A DNA stretch of 64,000 nt, taken from NCBI GenBank assembly GCA_020881915.1, contig JAJFPB010000001.1, forward strand, positions 3,286,001 through 3,350,000, written 5' to 3'. The notes beneath the pieces were generated by a model. The model searched no databases. It was not told the DNA's origin and worked only from the letters and a program-made list of their open reading frames with translations. Shown one piece after another: positions 48,601 through 60,010 of this stretch. Source of the DNA: Paramyrothecium sp. XJ0827. Taxonomy: Eukaryota; Ascomycota; Sordariomycetes; Hypocreales; Stachybotryaceae. Numbering within the stretch: position 1 is the stretch's first letter; each line of letters starts with the position of its first letter. The position numbers and the translations under genes were made by a program.

Positions 48601-48868
48601 CGTGGACGAGCTGCCATCGGCCGACGACGACGAAGAAGGCGACAGCGGCGAGGGCGCCGGCCGCAGGGAGGAGACGCCGCGGCCGCTGCTGGACAGGGAG
48701 CAGCTCACGCCCAGGGGGATGAAGAGGCTGCACGGCGTGCCGATGGTGCTGATGAGCGCGGGCAAGGGCGACTACGAGCTGTTTCGGGCCGCGAGCGGCG
48801 TGGGGATGCGTAGGAAGTACCGTGTTCGGAGCCAGGGGTTGCTGGTCGAGAACGCAATGGTGATCTGA
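45640..48868 (+). CDS. mnl1: ER degradation-enhancing alpha-mannosidase-like protein (EDEM/MNL1/HTM1), GH47 plus PA domain
   Basis: MNL1/HTM1 trims mannose from misfolded glycoproteins in the ER lumen and so marks them for ERAD. Exon 1 is 45640-45795 and exon 2 is 45857-48868, with a 61-nt intron; the join restores FPEDELRPLTCGPLTRDREN. The product is 1,055 residues. A signal peptide (MLQALLLLSCALLPWTAQA) is followed by the GH47 domain (about 40-575), with LEFTVLSRL (about 277), GAGMDSFFEY (about 331), RPEFIESTYHIYRAT (about 485) and the terminal Thr motif FTTEGHPL (about 571). A Ser/Pro-rich linker leads to a protease-associated domain (about 890-1040, with HQVIVMLRGGCSFSEK). That domain is interrupted by an acidic insert (about 970-998). 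No HDEL-like retrieval signal is seen at the C-terminus. The 3' end is markedly more GC-rich than the rest. Confidence 0.93.
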
Positions 48869-49588
48869 GTCATCTGTATAGAGCGTGTCTGTGTGTTGGC
48901 ATTTCACAGGATCTGCATTTTGTACTTGGCGGAAGCAAAAAGTCATGTCGAAACTATCCATTGGGACATGCGGGCGTTGAGCGAGGTTGTCATATCGATT
49001 TGCACAAAGCTAAGCACATAGAAGGTTCAATCGGGACAATATTATTTTTTGGAGGTGCGCCTCTCAAGGGCCAACAGCACGCGGTTCCAATGTGTACGAT
49101 TCCAAGCTCGTGACAAATGTGCGGACATAGACACCATTAGTCATTATTTATATCCAGCAACCAATTTATCCTCACAAGGCCACTCAAACCAGCCTTTCCA
49201 CGCCCCGTTCAGACATCGAAAAGCCTACCCAATCTATCAACGTGCGACCCACGTATCCTCAGAGGCTTCACTTTTGTGCCGAGAAAAGGTTCGAAAGCCC
49301 AAACGCCAGCCGATGTCAGTACCGGCAAAAGATGAAATATGTAGGTAAGAATAATGTACCACTGCGTCAAAGGAAGAAAGCCACCGCCGTGTCACAAACT
49401 CCTGATACCGCGTCGCCTCCCTGTCCACTCCGGTTGCGCATATATCTCCGACCAAAAAAACAAAAGATTCGAAGGTAAGAAAGGCTGGCGTTGGGATTGA
49501 GCGGGTTGATGTTGAAGCCGTCATATGCCGAGAAGATGTCTCGGAGATTGCCATTGCGGATTGAGGTTGTTGAAGTTGTCTATGCTGC
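48869..49588. other. Convergent 3' region between EDEM and APRT genes
   Basis: About 720 bp with no gene recognised, moderately AT-rich. Presumed 3' untranslated and termination sequences of both neighbours. Confidence 0.6.
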
Positions 49589-50302
49589 TTAAGCATCTTC
49601 AAGCAGAATGGTGGTGGGAACACCACCAAGCTTTTCGCGGCCATTGAGGCCCGGGATCTCAAGGATGAACATGAAGCCCATGACGTTACCCTTGAGCTGA
49701 GTGACGAGGTCCGAAGCAGCCTTGGCGGAACCACCTGTGGTCGCAGTCAAGTTAGCAAGAGGATTGGAGGGGGTATGGGCGTCAGCATTGGCGGATCAAA
49801 ACGTACCGGTGGCAATAATGTCGTCGACAATCAGGACGTTCTGGCCCTCACGGACGGCATCCTCCTGCATCTGGAAGAGGTCCTTGCCGTATTCCTTGAC
49901 GTACTCTGCAGTGACACAAGGGCCGGGAAGCTTGCCCAGCTTGCGGACGGGAGCAAAGCCGAGGCCGAGGCGCAGAGCCAGGCCAGGACCGAACAGGAAG
50001 CCACGGGCGTCGAGGCCGACAATGACATCGGGCTTGACGGTAGTGAAGGACTCAGCGATCTGCAGGGCGAGGGCATCGAGGAGGGCGGCGTGGGCGACGG
50101 GGTTGGAGAAGAGAGGCATGATGTCGACGAAGTCGATGCCGGCGATGGGGAAGTCCTGGAAGTGGCGGAGGCTCTCACGCAGGGTTACCTTTGTACTGGC
50201 GAGTTTGGAGGCACCGGCGGCGGAGGCGGAGGACTGTCCGTTCTGGGAGGCATCGTTCTGGATGGTGTTGCTGGTGACGGGGGGGTCTTGGGAGGTGCTC
50301 AT
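49589..50302 (-). CDS. apt1: Adenine phosphoribosyltransferase (purine salvage)
   Basis: APRT makes AMP and pyrophosphate from adenine and PRPP in the cytosol. Exon 1 is 50302-49807 and exon 2 is 49734-49589. The 72-nt intron (GTACGT, CTAAC, CAG) splits the PRPP-binding loop. The product is 213 residues. An N-terminal Ser/Gln-rich extension of about 35 residues precedes the core, which starts at LRESLRHFQDFPIAGIDFVD. GLDARGFLFGP, the flexible-loop region KLGKLPGP and the PRPP motif VLIVDDIIATGGSA (about 155-168) are all present. The extension makes it longer than the roughly 180 residues of yeast Apt1. The start used is the ATG giving MSTSQD; the frame also contains an upstream ATG at 50395, giving a tail of low-complexity residues. 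Confidence 0.95.
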
Positions 50303-50458
50303 TGTGAGGGAGAGGGAAGAAAGAAAGAAAAAAGAAGGGAAGGAGGAGGGAGGAGTCTGAGAGGAGGTAGTCGGCAAAGCAACCTGGTCTGGCAAGGTAG
50401 TTTAAGGTAAGGCAAGGTAGGAAAAGGAGGGTAAGACAAGCACGACGGAAGGCCGAGA

Positions 50459-50530
50459 GCGTGCGTGCGTGCGTAAAGATACGTATGTGTGTGTGTGCGT
50501 GTATGTAGTGTGTGTGTGTGTGTGTGTGTG
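50459..50530. repeat. GT/GTGC microsatellite
   Basis: Runs of GTGC and (GT)n, with one block of about 11 GT units at 50508-50530, lie about 160-230 bp upstream of the APRT start codon. Confidence 0.95.
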
Positions 50531-50749
50531 AATAAGAGGAGGCCTGGTGTGAGTTGAGGCGTGCAAATTGACCAGGGGCTGGAATCGGAAAGGAAAGGAA
50601 GAAAAACCGTAAAATAAAACAAAAAATCCTCAGTGGACAAGACTCATCGGAGAATGGTGAGAAGGATAGCGGGAGGGGGGAGGGGAGGGGGAGGGGGAGG
50701 GGTCCTGCATCGCAATCAGTAAGGTAAGGTGGGTGGATAAGGAAGAGGG

Positions 50750-50767
50750 AAAAAAAAAAAAAAAAAA
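50750..50767. repeat. Poly-A run of 18
   Basis: Eighteen consecutive A on the plus strand, in the upstream region of APRT. Confidence 0.95.
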
Positions 50768-51034
50768 GCAGTGGATGGATGGTGGGGTGAATCGGACAGG
50801 TACCTACGCAAAGTACCTACCATGAGCGGATGGGTGCCAGTTACAGTACTTGCCCCGGGCCACGAGCACCATTTGGTTCGGATTGCGTGAGTGAGGTACT
50901 TGATGAGATACCTTCCTACCTTACCTTACCTCCATGAAACGTAAAGGTAAAGCGGCAGACAGAGACAGACAGACCTGCCCGCGCAACAAGTCCAGTGAAC
51001 CTGAGTTCCCGCAGTGGGGTTCATAATCCCTCCC

Positions 51035-51063
51035 CCGCCGCCGCCGCCGCCGCCGCCGCCGCC
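51035..51063. repeat. (GCC)n trinucleotide repeat
   Basis: About nine uninterrupted CGC/GCC units. A minus-strand frame through it would encode polyglycine, but there is no sign of a gene around it. Confidence 0.95.
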
Positions 51064-51794
51064 CGTAAGGTACTTACTCGTATCCTCTTGCTTTCCTTTG
51101 CTCCTTTGGGAACCAGCTCGCTGCTTCATTTGCGGATTCTAATCATCTCAGCAACATAAAGAATGCCTGCACAGCTTGGCATACCCCCTCCATCAGTGCA
51201 ATAAACCGTCCTCGTCCGCAATCCCTCCCTGCGGTGGCTCGGGGCGCGGACACTTGCGACCAAGTGGGAAGCTCGGTAAGGCCCCTAACCTAGCGGCCGG
51301 CCATGGCGGTCGTTGGTTTATTATTAGTCTTCCCGTTAGTGACGGGTGCCCTTTTTTTCCCTCCCCTTCCCTCCCCTCCTGCTTCTCCTACGCTGCCCAG
51401 ATAAGGCCCGGATGTTGTCTGGCCATTCAAGAGAATGACACGGAACGATAAGGCAGAAGTGGGCGGGCATTCCCCATTGCGAAACTGGCCTAACCGACTC
51501 CCTATCAAGGTACGCGTGCGTCGGCTGCGACTTTAATGTTGTTGTTGTTGTTTTTTTGGCCATCGAGGTGCACGTGTAAGGCCGGTATTCACAACCGGAA
51601 TTGCGATGTGCCGCAATGCAGGAACTGGGTACCTACCTTAGAAGAACCAACGGGGGGGCCTGTCTCCCATGGACAAGTTTCTCTTTTCTCCCCTTTCTCC
51701 GGCAAGCTTAGTATGAGTCGGCATAAAGCCGAGATGATGTAGGTTGACCCTCTATTTCCCGTGTAACGGGAAACTTGTAAATCCAACCTTACCT

Positions 51795-51806
51795 TAAGGT
51801 ACCTTA
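51795..51806. repeat. 12-bp perfect palindrome TAAGGTACCTTA
   Basis: This is a two-sided version of the AGGTACC-type motif found throughout the intergenic regions of the window. It could be a dimeric protein-binding site. Function is unknown. Confidence 0.6.
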
Positions 51807-52068
51807 TGTACGGGAATCGGTCTGGGGAACAAGACGCTCGCTCCTCTTTACATCAACCACACCGCAAGTGTCTAGCCGTATGCGCACCTCGCCTTCGGAA
51901 CAAAAGTTATGTGCAGTCCATGCACAGCATCACAGTAGCCAAAACGAGTGTCTGCGCGGGATTCCGTAGGGATGCATGCCTTGCCTTGCCTTAACTTGCC
52001 TCATTCTACCACTTGCCGTAGAACCCACATCGCATCCACTGCCCCCATGCTGCCACCACCAGAGCTTC

Positions 52069-52116
52069 CACACACACCACACCACGCGGGACACCATACA
52101 CCACACCACACCACAC
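52069..52116. repeat. CACAC/CCACA repeat tract
   Basis: Imperfect tandem CACCA/CCACA units in a C+A-rich stretch. No coding pattern. Confidence 0.8.
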
Positions 52117-53584
52117 CGTGCCATTCTATGCTTGGCCAGGCTCGTCCCATACGACGCCTCATTCAGCCATCACCCTCGCGCCAGGGCTACCCGATTGTGA
52201 AAGCTCTGGTGAGCAAATCGAAATGGTAATGAGGCATGCATGGCGCATGGGGTACGATCCGCGGCCCTGGTTTGCAGGCGTGGGTGGTGCCGACGTGCTC
52301 AACAACCTACCTACCTCAGGAAAGACAAGGTACTGTAGCTAGAACAAGGTAGTGAGTGACATAACAGTTATGGGTCATTCGACCGAGAGCAGGCCCCTCG
52401 ACTACGCCATAAACGGGTTGCTAGGCTAAATGGAATGCCATTAAAATACTGTCAGAGAATCAGAGGACCAGGTCGTGCAGAGCGCCCCCCTGGACAAAGG
52501 CAGCGTGGGCGCGAGTAAGATGCGACAAGTTCTTACAGGAAGGATGGCGTGGGAGAAGGTGATGAAGGGTGACGCGACGATTGGATGCGCTTTCATGTTG
52601 CAGATGCATGGAGCAGCCGAACCACCTTGAGCTACCCACAGCCGCCTCACACCTAAGCTATCTACTCTCCTAGTAGGCTCGTGACAATAACAGAGATATC
52701 GATCAAGGGTATCGCACGAATTGGGCTGTGCGAATCACATCCTACCACAGCGAGTTCCGTTTCGCATGGCACGGCATGCTAAGGTATCTCAGAGGAGTAA
52801 TACGCACCCATGTCGGAGAAAAAGGAAGAAGACAAAAGACCGCGAAAGAAAGGAGACGCTTGAGGCATATCACATCATTGATTTCAGCTGCCACAAATTG
52901 CCATGGCTTCCCTTGTGGCTTTTATCCACATTTTCAGCCATATTGCCATATCTAAACTCGCCGAGGGACCTGCAAACCCCACGAGTCAGCCCACCAGCCA
53001 GGGGTGGGCCATGGCAAACTTGCCGCACTCGGGTCTTTACTGAGGAGGCAGGAGAACGGAATGTGTTGAGAGAAAAGCAAATTCTCGAGGCACAGGAAAC
53101 TGAGCAATCTCCTTCCGAAGGAAACCACAAAAAATAGGGGCCTGTTTGTGTAAGATGAAGAGGAAGACGCCCCAAGGTACGGATACTGTACTCGGTCACC
53201 ATCCAGCATACTAGTAGTTACGGTTATGAGCTCCACAGATCTCTTGTGGTATTGTCGCATTCTATCTAGGTAGTTGGCCAGGGTAGGCGTATCCTGCTTT
53301 ACAGCTTTTTGCAAAGCAAAACAACAAAACAAAACAAAACAGAAAAAAAAAACGAAGAAGAAAAAAAAGGGAAGGGGAGAAACATATTGCGGCTGAATAT
53401 CCTATGTTCATCACAAGTATCAAATCTATGCGCATGTCTTCCAGGTCGTAGAGTGAGCGTCCTCTCAAAGAAAAGGTATGCCTAGCTTCACTGAACTCAG
53501 GGAGCGTAGGTTCGTAGTGAGTTGTCTTATCAGCCCCGTCTTTCCAATGCATCGCGATCATCACAACGATGAAATGAATTACAT

Positions 53585-53585
<1 letters not shown>

Positions 53586-53615
<30 letters not shown>

Positions 53616-53616
53616 C
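53586..53616. repeat. (CAGG)n tetranucleotide repeat
   Basis: About seven tandem CAGG units just upstream of the pyrimidine-rich candidate transcript. Confidence 0.95.
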
Positions 53617-53699
53617 TTTCGGAAGGCGGAAGGCGGATGGAGGACGTTGGACGTGCCTGCCGGCTTGCACTCCCATCGTTTGTAGATGCCGCGCCGGAG

Positions 53700-55150
53700 G
53701 TACCGCCTTCTTCCCTTGCCTTGTTACTTGTTACCTTGATTGCTCATATAACTTATCGGATCCGCCCCCCACCAGACACACACGGCTGCCATCCATCAAC
53801 CACCACAAATGCATCCGACATAGCATGCTAGACTGTACAAACCTCACGCTCACGGACCTCTTCGATCTCGATTCGGTCGGCCACGGCACCTTCAAGCGCG
53901 AGCGGACAGCTTGTCGGCTACTGGCTCATGGGATCCTGCTCGTCGCGAAGTACTCGTTTCCCCTTCTTCGGCCCGTCTGCAACCCAGAAGCCCAATCTTC
54001 ACCGCGGGTCTTCCAGACCAGCGCCGCCCACGCCCGTCGCCTTGACAGACAGGAAGCCACTGCGCACCAGCCGTTGGTGCGTATGCATCCTGTCCTCTAC
54101 CGAGCCCGAAATTGCTCACACGAGGCCCACCTCGCTCGCGGGATCTCCCAAATCCCACACTGACTATCCACCCGATGCAGCTTCCCGTACTGGGTCGCTT
54201 CTTTAAGTCCGCGCATCGAGGTGCATGCACTTGCTTGTCAGAGTTTTTGCGAAGGAGATCACCACGCCTACTCCGCTCAGCGAGGTTACCATTCCCAACC
54301 TAATACGTCCGAGCCTGCATGTGCGGAATGGGAGTCTGTGCGTCCAATTGCTTCCCTATCCTACCTATGCCTCTCGCAACGTATCGGAGCTCACCGGAAT
54401 CTGCAGCATCCCAGACTCTACGATCCTCTCTTGTCACATATTGTTATTACAATGGCCACGCTTCCCCTGCGACGCGAAACCACCACGGCTGCTGGGTCTT
54501 GCATTCGAGTCCCTGCTTTTAGAACAGTCACATATGACCAAAACGCCCCCTCCACTGTTTTCTGGGCCCGTCGGATCTCTGCTAACATGCTTACCTCAAG
54601 GATTTGCAGTCATCTCCATCCGTGCCGCAGCCGCCCGTCGTTCCAGGAAGCGGCTCTTGACTGCAACCTCTGAAGCTGTTCTGCTCCCGCTGCTCCTTTC
54701 TCTTTCGGTGTCCTCTCATGCAATACATGTGCATTGTCGGCAGGCGCATACGCACATTTCTCTGGTTCTCCGCTTTCTACTCGTCAGGACGTCTTCTGGC
54801 GTCCTGGGTCGGTCAATGCTGTCCGCCGTACATGCTGTGATACTTGCAACTCATTGGTGCTTCGAGGGTAACAATCCCCGGATTATATCTGTGCTTGCAT
54901 TCTAGAATGCAGAATGTCCTGCATATCTCCGCCACCGCCGCATCTTCGTGTCTGCCTTTATCCTCACCGCTGTTTCAACATTGGAGTGGCGTGAAATCAG
55001 CCTTTTGCTACCGCTACCTTCATGCATTAGGCTCGGTTCCATTTCTCGTGCCAAGTTAAAGGACGCCTAAAGGACGCCCACGTCTGCCGCCATCTCCCTC
55101 AGCTTTAGCTCGAATAGTACTTGAGTTATAGCGTCGCCGTTACTATTTTG
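53700..55150 (+). other. Candidate spliced transcript (non-coding RNA or small-ORF gene)
   Basis: The plus strand is strongly pyrimidine-rich here, like transcribed leaders elsewhere in the window, but no recognisable plus-strand gene follows. One intron-like segment, 54081-54180 (100 nt), has GTATGC, a CTGAC branch at 54160-54164 and CAG. Splicing it joins an ORF beginning at 53928 (MGSCSSRSTRFPFFGP) to a second exon ending at 54303. The result is 91 residues, basic, with an N-terminal Met-Gly-Ser-Cys reminiscent of lipidated proteins. I recognise no family, and codon-like patterns are weak. A long non-coding RNA, a diverged gene or chance are all possible. Confidence 0.25.
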
Positions 55151-56192
55151 TATGGGTCTAGTTCTTGAAACCAAACTTGATAGCTTAGTGATATATCATC
55201 AATCACTTCGGCTGGCTCTTGCCGATGCCCAGCTTCGGTTTACTCATGCATCATTACTGCATCAGTAGCTTCGAGACTCCATCCTCGGCCCCATGAAGAA
55301 TAATGCCGCGCCTTTCCAATGCAGCACCCACGCCATGGCCCGTCAACCGGCCGCGTGGGTCCCCGTGTTTCACTGCGTCCTGCACGCCACCGTGACCGGT
55401 TTATGCCACAAGCCCGAATGGTGGTGGGCTTGAGGCGTCAACGGGTGGGCGAAAAAGGAAAGAAAAAAGGAGAAGAGAAGGAATTTTAATTTCTTCCTTA
55501 TGGAGTAGCGATATCAATATTAAACATCAGAGAGGCTCCTAAAAATGTTGCCAACAGGCTTCGGGATTGAGAATATTCAACCAAAATAAGGCTCTACGGT
55601 TTTGGCCCCGCCTGTTATAAGCGGTATAGAAATAGATGATAGAAGCAGCCATCCCATCTATTGCACTGTCTATGAGCAGTTTTGCATTCTTTTCTCGGGC
55701 GCTTGGGTTGTGTACGTTAACCATGCTTCCTTATCACGTTCGAATCGCAAATGGGCCTTCGTGGTGGCTCCCGCGATTAGAATCAAAGTGACGTGGCAGG
55801 CATGTTCAAGCATCGTTGTTTACAAGATCGAAATGATAACGCATCCATCCTCGCTCTGTATTACATATTACGCTCTAAATCAAGTCTATGTCTGAGGGCT
55901 TCAAAGGTATCTATCTAATGCCATTAAACAGAAGGGGTATCAGCTTGCTTGCAGGAAACAATGATTGGCCACCCAAAAAGAGTGGAAGTCCAAGAAGAAG
56001 AAGAGGAAGAGGAAGAAAAGAGGAGTAAAATCCTCGATAAAGAGCTGGCCCAGATCAAATGCCACGGGCTCGAACGTGCCAATTATTGTATTTCATGCCT
56101 CATCCATTTCGGCGGAGATGCATCGCTCCGAAGTGCAATTGGTGTTGTCGTAAAAATGCCAAAGAACGAGGAAAAGAAGATGAATAGAAATT

Positions 56193-58275
56193 TCAACGAA
56201 AATTCAAGCGGATGATGGAGAATAGCATGTTTTGCAGCACGTGCAGCATGACGGCGACGCACGTTGGCAGCAACTCTGGCCAGACGGCCATGTCGAGCTT
56301 GCCCTCCAGTCCCACGTCCACCTTGAAGAAGACTCGGACCAAGCCCCTAACTGCCAGGCTCGCCACCAGCTCGCAGGCCCAGGTCACCGTCGAGGCGTAG
56401 AAGGTCAGGCTGAAATCATACGCCGGCTCGGTCTCATCGTCGAAGGCAAAGTACGGGTACACGTCCTTGTTGGCGCCAAAGTGTAGCACCAGGATGCTGC
56501 CGAGGAACGCCACCATGGACGTGTTCTCGGCCAGGAAGCGGATAAAAATGTTGCGGGTCTGGATCTTCTTGTAGGATTCATATGTTTGCGAGTTCATGCC
56601 CAGAACCGAGAGTATCTTGTGGAAGAGGGTGGTCATGGTGAGGGGCGTGAGAATGACGAGGCCGGTTGAAGACAGGGCCTGGAGGATAATGAATTGCTTC
56701 GGGGAGCGGAGACGAGCGTACAACGCGCGTACGTACGTCTGGTATGTTAGAGAAAAGTAGCTAGATAAACCGTCAGTCAGAACATTTCAACAAACCGGGT
56801 TGTAGGGGGTTTGCAAAGACGCAAAGAGCACTTACAGCTTAAAAACCCAGCTCAAGGGGTAGCTACCCACGCGCTCACCTTCTCGGATACCCAAGACCCA
56901 TCCAGTCAGAGCATCCAGCAGGTGCACAGTAGCGACCCATCCGTAAACGTACACGACCGTTTCGAGTTCATCATGCGGCAGCGTGCGAAGATAGATTTCG
57001 GCATAGGCCTCTCCCAGAACATAAGCCATCAAACCCGTGAAGAGCGCCACGCAGAACCAAAGAAACCGCACGAAGCTAGCTGGCAACAAGCGCCGCCTCA
57101 TCCTCACACCCTGCGGTCGTGGCTCCACAGCTATCTGCAGCACGTCTGGTTCGAGGTTCTCCTGGCGATCGTGGCGCCGACGCCGCCCGTGGCGCGGGAA
57201 GCTGTATGTATCGGGCTCCCCAGTCCACCAGGACGTTGTGAAGATTCGTTGTGTCTCCGACAGAGACTGGCGTAAGCCAATGTGACGCTCGTTTGTGGTG
57301 AGAATGAAGAAAGCGATGGCAACTGGCAAGGCCATGATGATGAAGGTCCAGGAAATCCATGCCGTGTTATGTGCTGTGATAAAGCGGGTGCGCTCATCAA
57401 GGTAGATTGGAACTGGGACAGCGATAGACACAATGGCGATGAGAGTCACAGTAAGGGGAAACCCGAGAGACTTTGGCCACCTAATGTCGTTCAGTCAGCT
57501 ACCTCGATATTACCCAGCTTATTCCATAGCTTACCAATTCAGGCTGTAGAGGTTAAAGACTTTGGTTATCCAGATCAAGGCCGTGAGATTATAGAATCCG
57601 TAGTAGACGAAGAGGAAGAACCAGAAGTCGATCTGAACCCTAGCGGCCCCGTGGCCCGGTGTTTTGCGACCTGCCACTGCTTGGATGGAAGCCCCGGCAC
57701 TGAGCTCTTCGTCGTCGTCATCGGGAAAGGGATACGTCGGGAAAGGCAGCGAACACCACGCGACGGCCTACACGAATGCCTATTAGCTTTGATGTATGTC
57801 CAATCATGGTCCCTAACAGACGGGAGCAGGCCGGACAAGTAGAATGTACCAGAAGGGCTGGCAAGAAAACCAGAAGACCGTATCGACTCCACCATTTGTC
57901 CACGACTTTCTTCACCGCGGCCTGCCTGGGATCGACCCAAAGGTCCAGAATCCACTTCTGCCAAAGCCTCTGCCAGCTGGATAAACCGTCATCAAGGTCG
58001 TGTGCGCCGTACGCCCGATCATCTGGATCGTCGTCGTCGTCGCCATTGTCCAACTCCGCAGCTATCAGAGCGCCGTAGCCGACGTGGACACTGCCACGGC
58101 CCGCCGCGGCTGCGAGGCGCTCGGAAAGCAGGCCGAGCTGGCTGGGCCGACGTGCCAGGCTGCCCCGGGGCGGAGGTGGTGGTGGAACGGCACGGAAGCG
58201 GCCCAGCAGCGGAGACGACTCGTGGGGGCGGATGCGAGACTCGGTGCCCTGTGTGAACTGGAAAAAGCTGGGCAT
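56193..58275 (-). CDS. Multi-pass membrane protein of unknown function (about ten transmembrane segments)
   Basis: Not recognised beyond being a polytopic membrane protein. Four exons are well supported: 58275-57850, 57767-57535, 57480-56836 and 56760-56193. The introns are 82, 54 and 75 nt, each with a CTRAC/CTAAT branch and AG. The product is 623 residues. The first 130 residues are soluble and carry RPHESSPLLGRF (a dileucine-like motif), a PPPPPP run and an acidic DDDDD stretch. About ten hydrophobic segments follow, including WFFLFVYYGFYNLTALIWI, LTVTLIAIVSIAVPVPIY, TFIIMALPVAIAFFILT, FVRFLWFCVALFTGLMAY and SMVAFLGSILVLHFGA. A basic loop (RHGRRRRHDRQ) and an internal RRRLL lie between the fourth and fifth. 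There is no N-terminal signal peptide. It could be a transporter or an organellar protein; the sequence gives no catalytic motif. Confidence 0.85.
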
Positions 58276-60010
58276 GGTCCTTGACCCCTGGGTCGGCGGA
58301 TCGAATTGGTCCTTTGGTCAAGGTCGGAGGGACAGATTGGTTCTCAACCCACGTGCCTGCATGGAGGAGGAGGATGAAATGTCACCGACTGTGACGTGGC
58401 TGAGCCTGTTTCTATCGTATGCCGCGTGTTGGCGCCCCACCAGGCTGCTACCCTTTCCTCTGGAAAATCCTCTCGTGTAGATCTGATCTCGTCCAAGGTT
58501 GATGCGGGCGTCGGTCGGCTGCACCTCCGGTCTCCGGTAGCGGATGGTCTTGTTTAGTCGGTGATTAAGTCGCAAGGGGTTGGGGCGCGGGAGCAGGTGC
58601 GGGTGCGGTTGTTCGGTTCCGAAGAATGCACGGAGGTGAGAAGGGAGCCAGGGTTCGACACCAACAAGGCAGGCGGACGGACAAGGGCCTGGGAAGTATC
58701 AAGCCCAGGGGACGCGGAGGTGAACAACGTGAACGTCGACGATGCACGGGCGCAGCGTGATCATGCATCCAGAGCGCGGTCTGAAACACACAAGATACGG
58801 TACATTGTACTCTGCACCTAGCGCAGCTAATAACCTGATTAGGTTAGACGAAACGTCAGGAGTGACAAAGGCTACAGCCTCAGCCGCACCTTCCCCAGGT
58901 CACGCTCCCTCGAGGTACCTCCAGCTTGCTCGGGCACTCTCCAAGGCTACCCTAAAGGCCCAAAGCATCCACACCTCGTCGGCGTGATTGGACGAGGTAC
59001 GAGGCTCCGGAACGACGTTCCTGAAGGATCCTGAACCTAACCCGTAGGGCTGAATTTGGTTGGCGCGGGCGGGCCAATCCACTGCTCTCTTTCCTCCCGG
59101 CCCATGGCACTTCGTACAAGGGGCCAATACCGCACAGCATACCGGAAAAGCGACCCTCGTGTCGAGCCACGGAAAACCTCCTCGTGGGGCTGGTCTTTTT
59201 CTGGAACTCAGTATGGTTTTCCTTGCATAGACCCCCCTCGCAGTCCTCGCCCGACGGTATTAATTTGCACAGGGCACTCGGCGCTGAGATTGCCATGTAA
59301 CGTCATGTCGGGCAACTTCCAAGGAACCGATTCCTCACCACGCCTGAGCAATAGCCTTTTAACTTCATGTTAGGACCTTTGGTAGCCTGACGTCCAGGGA
59401 GTGAGTTTCTTTGCGCGAAACCGGCAGCCGGGGGGATTCACCGCTGCCTACTGTGTACACTGCCCTGCAGTCGAGTACAGAATCGGGATGCAGAGGAGGG
59501 CGATGAGGAGGATTCCGAGGCCTGAATTACCGTCCCATGTTGCTTGCGGGCGCTGCCGGTGACCTGATCATTTCGATTGCAAGATGAGCAGCGCTTGGCC
59601 CGCGAGCTCGAACTCAATATTGACATAGTGCGGACCTATGCTTGGGAAACAAAATAGTGGACTTAATAGTAGCGCTTGTCAATCACGTATGCACGGCGCG
59701 GCTGCGTGCCGCCGGCGAGCGCGGTAGTCAAGTCACTAAGACACGGTCGCTTCGGGGTTGCATGGTTCTGGAACAAGGGAAACAACTAGGTAATTACCTA
59801 CCCCACGTCCACCCGAGCGAGAGCTGGTGACTGGACCAGTTCTTGTCTTCCATGATCTAAATCTGATCACTATGCGCTAGTAAATTAAAATGTCTTACAG
59901 TCGTGCATTTGATACAGCAACTAGACTATCTTACAGGCATGCATGCATGCTATTCTTGTAGTGGCAAAAATCTCCAATGGCCTACATCCCCAACTCCAAT
60001 AATGTTTCTG
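58276..60010. other. Intergenic region between the membrane protein and PEX2
   Basis: About 1.7 kb: promoter of the membrane protein gene and 3' side of PEX2. No convincing gene. It contains short AGGTACC/TACCT motifs (for example near 58915) and no repeats of note. Confidence 0.55.

Larger units (their letters stand above)
50303..56192. other. Repeat-rich region of about 5.9 kb without a firm gene
   Basis: This lies upstream of APRT and downstream of the multi-pass membrane gene. It is rich in simple repeats (GT, poly-A, GCC, CACCA, CAGG), and AGGTAAGG motifs occur at 50391-50420, 50721-50731, 50911-50930 and 51784-51806. No recognisable protein family was found. A pyrimidine-rich stretch at about 53700-55100 carries one good intron signature and is listed separately as a possible transcript. 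Confidence 0.55.

Noticed and set aside
48288..48961. Several overlapping long frames on both strands at the 3' end of the EDEM gene
   Set aside because: Shadows of the GC-rich coding DNA of the EDEM C-terminus, which is itself supported by the PA domain.
54225..54905. 226-codon plus-strand frame in the pyrimidine-rich stretch
   Set aside because: Leu/Ser/Pro/Arg composition of C+T-rich DNA. All three plus frames are comparably open in places and no family is recognisable.
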